From Acanthacorydalis orientalis (taxonomy: Eukaryota; Arthropoda; Insecta; Megaloptera; Corydalidae): a DNA stretch of 64,000 nucleotides. The notes under the pieces are model-generated. The model did not search any database and was not told the origin of the DNA. It saw only the letters and a program-made list of their open reading frames with translations. Where the stretch lies: NCBI GenBank assembly GCA_034766995.1, contig CM068323.1:26412714-26476713 (forward strand), written 5' to 3'. This document shows positions 60,292-64,000 of this stretch, piece after piece; the stretch's first letter is position 1; every line of letters begins with the position of its first letter. The position numbers were made by a program, and so were the translations under genes.

Positions 60292-61331
60292 GTGACCGTG
60301 ATTGTGTTGTATTTTCGAGAATCGGCATCGGTTTCTTCGTTTCAATGTTGTTCTGATCGTCCGAACCGTATCGAACGGCATCAGCATCCGTGTGATCGAG
60401 TTAAGTGACCTTGTCACTTGCGTTAATAATATACGGAACAGATAACACTCGTCTATACGCACACACACACACACACACACACAGCGTGACAGCAGAGATA
60501 CGTTTTTACACGATTTCGTTTCGATATTTAGACCAGGACACGTTTTCGTTGTTGGGAACACTTCAGTAGTTCCAATTTTTTCAGGTATAGTTTTCCTAGG
60601 ATAATGTGAAATTTAGAAATGTAAACGAATAGACATATCTCGAGTAAGAACACGGTCTAGATAAAAAAAAACTACAGACGAGGAACAAATCTTGAAAAAA
60701 AAAAACAAAAAAATGTCCTGAACAATGATAACATTCATATGTCGGACTTTTCATAATTGAATCATTTCTTCACCGGCCCACAAAATTATACTAAACATTA
60801 TTTTGGTGCGGGTTCTGAGCTGAAAATGAATTCGATTGTGAAAGTGAATTTTGCCACATTGTCAGAACTGTTTGTGTGGATATCAAAGATAATAATCTAT
60901 TATTTTAAATATATAGTTCGACAGATATACACTAGAAATTGAACCAACATTATTGTCTGGAATGTATTTTATTCAGTTCAGTCGGTTTAGCCGTACTGAT
61001 TTATATAAATCAGACAACAGGTTGCATAACGCAGATACTTGTAAATTGTATTCATCGTTCACGCGTTCACAGATATCCGATTCGTCTGTGAATCGTTACT
61101 TATACGACGCATTTTGATGTTATGTCACCGCTTTATTCAGAGCGACGACGTGCTCGAAAATCTCTCACATGTGTTAAAACGTATCGTTGAATGGTACACA
61201 CAGATTGTTACAATAGACAAATACACGATTATAGTTAAAGAACGGATCTCACTGATTGAGAATGTAAATTTATATTGAAAATAATTACAGTTGTGCAGTT
61301 TTTTCACGTTTTTTTCCTATCTTTGTTGCAG

Positions 61332-61392
61332 AGTTGTTCGACAGAGTGTTCTTAGTTTCGTCGACCTTGTCCGGTGGAGAGTTCGCAGAAGG
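61332..61392 (+). CDS. Candidate internal exon, 61 nt, unidentified
   Basis: This is the best splice-site pair in the window. A long pyrimidine tract ends CTATCTTTGTTGCAG, and the donor is AAGG/GTGAGT. Two frames are open: LFDRVFLVSSTLSGGEFAEG and VVRQSVLSFVDLVRWRVRRR. No family recognised. It may also be a non-coding exon. It is not phase-compatible with 33733-33779 as the next coding exon. Confidence 0.4.
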
Positions 61393-64000
61393 GTGAGTAG
61401 ATTTGTTTTCCATAAATCAGTAAACATCGATTTAGCAATGTAATTCTCATTTCAATTTATTTTCACTTGACTGTACGTATATGCTTTTTTAAAATTATCT
61501 ATTTATCGTCAGGTGTTGACGATCTGAAAGATTTTTCTAAAATTTGTTAAAGCTAATACCCGATTATTAAATCGTACTGAAAAAGACATATAGACAATTC
61601 AAGAAATGAGTTTAATGTAATCACTGCAATAAGTTTTATTAATTATTTTGTAATTAAACCTAAATGTAAAACTAAAAATCCAATATTCCTCTCCGTTCGT
61701 ATGTTTCATATTTGATATCACTCTATAAAACGAATATAATTCTGTTTTTGCTCGACAAAAATTCTTCTCTGTTTCGATATCATGTCCGACCGAATATTTT
61801 TCTCTCTGCGTGTACACTTCTTAAATGTTTCCAACGGCTTAAAGACACGAGAGGAGAAGAACCGTTGAGAAAATCTGTACGAATCTCAAACCATTCGGTG
61901 AACGATAATAAAATCCGATTGTGCTATTGAAGAAGAAACGTTACAACAATAGATGTTAATAAAAAAGTGAAAAAAAAACGACACTAATTACGGTGTCGTA
62001 ATAACATGTTTGTTCTTCGAGATGCATTTTTCTCTGTTTCTGTCTTCTCTGTATGTATGTGTGTGTGTGTCATTAAGTGAGAGACACACGCGTCGCATCT
62101 CTCGAAGAATTCACAAAAATTAAACGAATCGAACAATAGTACAGTTTCTAGCGCGTAGCATCAATTGCCGACACGGAACGAGAACACGGAATGTGTGTGT
62201 GTGTGTGTGTGTATCTAAGTATATCAATTGTGTTGTACGACACGAAAGTTGCATTAAAAATCCGGAAAAGAAATCCCGTAAAGTCGGTAACGTACCGGCG
62301 TGTCGGCCTGTCGGTCGGCCGGCCGAACGGGCCGAATGGCCGCGCTGTGTGTTTGTTGCCCGTCTATCAAACTCGAGTCACACATAATAAACCGAGTACA
62401 AAATGAGTTCACACAAGTTCACAAACAAATGAGACTAAACAATCACCTGTCGGCCAGGTCGATATAGCGTTATGCACCGCTTTTGCGACGCGCGCGCGCT
62501 TGTGTGTGTGTGTGTGTGTGATGTATATATTACTTCTTCATTTTACACTGTACGTTTGCGGACGTGCGGTTTTGATGTGTTTCTTTTTTTTTGTTAACGT
62601 ACGAAACCGTTTTTACTATGAGACTTGTATATATATATATATATGTACATATAAGGTCCATTATTAGCTATTTTCAAACGAAAGTCAAAAATGTTGACAT
62701 ATTGAAAGGGTGTTTTCCTTGATGAACAGCGTCAGGTATAGACAAAGAGTTTAGAATAGCGAATTAACACTTAAAGATGTTTTTTTTTTTACTAAACGTC
62801 GAACTACTATTTTATAGTCGTTTTGTAATAACTGAGAACGGCATGCCGCTCGATAAAAAGTCCACGCCACCACCGAGTATGAATCGTTTCAGTCAAATGA
62901 TTAATAATGGCCTGTTGTAAGCTCGATTTCTGTTTATCTCCGTTCGACAAATAATCCTATTTATTCATTTCGTGTTTCGGTACGACTAACGATGCCCGTC
63001 CGACATAATGTCGTCTATAAGGTTTCAAATCTCGCCAGTCGTCACGTAGATACGTCGTCCTCTGACAAATGATCAATACACACACGACCCGCTCGTGTGT
63101 GCGAATCGCCGAATGCATATTTTCGAATATCGGACGGGATTAGAAAGGGTGTGGGCGATTCGAAAAGGTGCGTTTATCGAAAAACGGCGCGTTAAACGAC
63201 AAAATAAACAAACCAAAGAGTCTGATTATGTCACAGAGATACCTCTCTCACGCACCCATCCACACACACACGAATAAGTGAATTAAACGAATTAATTGGG
63301 GTTAATATTCTCATTAAGTGACACAAAACGTACGAGTTTTCGAATCGGCCCGAACAATGAGCACGTTCTAAGAGACACATGTGCTAATTGCATTTTTTAA
63401 GGAGGCGTGCGTGCCAAATTCAACGAAAAAATACAGAGACCTCCCCGACGACCGACAGATATCGTACGTGCCATTGTTCTAGCACAATTGCATTGATTAC
63501 AAAATTGCCGCATAACATTAATTACAAATATTGTGTGTATGTATGTGTATATATATATATATATATACATACATACATACATGCATACATGTTTGCTTAC
63601 ATGTAAATCGACAGCAGTCGTTCAAATCGACATTTATTCATACACAAGTGCGCAATGATATATTGTTGCGACAACGGTAGCGTTTATTTAAATTTGGAAT
63701 GTGTGTGTGTGTTTGTCTGTGTTCATCGATGGGCGGTGTTTATTTATTTGTTTAGACTGATAGGCGACACGGTGAAATTCGTGTAAGAAATTTTTCAATG
63801 GGAAATGTAGGTTAGATTTCTATTGTTAGAAAATAACGTTGCGTTAAGTAAAACAGATCTTCGATGCAGCGGACGTCTATCAAAGCACAGAAAATGATCA
63901 TTTTTTTAAAGAGAATCTCGTTCGATTTCTCATAATTCGGTCGGAATGCTCGGAAAGATTACACTTGTGAGACCGCGTTCGTTCTATGAAACCCAGTCGA
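61393..64000. other. Non-coding stretch to the window end
   Basis: GT runs near 62053-62069, 62192-62212 and 62501-62520. A short GGCC palindromic patch near 62308-62342. TA tracts near 62627-62643 and 63547-63566. No supported gene. Confidence 0.5.

Larger units (their letters stand above)
57346..61331. other. Long non-coding stretch
   Basis: TA array at 57916-57978. TA/TACATA tracts at about 60206-60292. A 12-bp stem-loop at 58232-58274. CA run at 60462-60482. The plus frame at 59268-59672 has no domain. Confidence 0.45.

Noticed and set aside
1..64000. CRISPR array, phage, operon or rRNA content
   Set aside because: No regularly spaced direct repeats with unique spacers, no operon-like gene packing and no rRNA-like conserved blocks were seen. 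The window is eukaryotic.

Overview
This is eukaryotic nuclear DNA, most likely from an arthropod and probably an insect. I see no prokaryotic operon structure. The DNA is AT-rich but not depleted of CpG. It carries about forty (TA)n arrays, many CA/GT tracts, and decayed mariner, Tc1-like and RTE-like transposons of kinds common in arthropods. I cannot name the species. No complete protein-coding gene, rRNA, tRNA or CRISPR array could be supported. The window reads as intergenic or long-intron DNA.

Recognisable mobile DNA is the best supported content. There are three mariner derivatives. The elements at 25159-26031 and 45909-46565 (both +) have paired terminal inverted repeats and TA target-site duplications. 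A 3' half lies on the minus strand at about 44856-45290. A Tc1-like element at 32478-33535 has TIRs, TA duplications and a minus-strand transposase remnant. RTE-type LINE fragments occur at 4141-4407 (+), 15950-16660 (-), 17928-18195 (-), 28600-28705 (+), 35560-35770 (+), 41074-41240 (-), 53892-54145 (-) and 55990-56285 (+). Most of these abut or sit between (TA)n arrays. All transposase and reverse-transcriptase frames are broken or internally deleted.

Possible gene pieces are weaker. A minus-strand frame ending at 5007 carries an ankyrin-like TPLHLAA motif next to a GC-rich, CpG-rich stretch (about 4980-6140). A minus-strand 42-nt segment at 38485-38526 reads as a leucine-rich-repeat segment between plausible splice sites. 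Several other short open segments lie between strong-looking splice sites: 33733-33779 and 61332-61392 on plus; 35320-35400, 37948-37999 and 55012-55148 on minus. A stop-free 273-nt minus frame at 15729-16001 follows a good acceptor. They do not join into one gene model by eye.

Unexplained structure includes a perfect 40-bp inverted repeat with a 4-nt loop at 39192-39275 and a long hairpin at 2223-2313. At 48751-48894 there are three serial stem-loops, and two of them share loop and flanks while their stems differ by compensatory changes. There is a 37-bp direct repeat at 30924 and 32317, a dispersed repeat family built around a TGAATTC-containing core, and a CA-CG-TG alternating palindrome at 8746-8783. 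I did not find a convincing new multi-gene system. The paired hairpins and the (TA)n-bounded RTE fragments are the most interesting leads.
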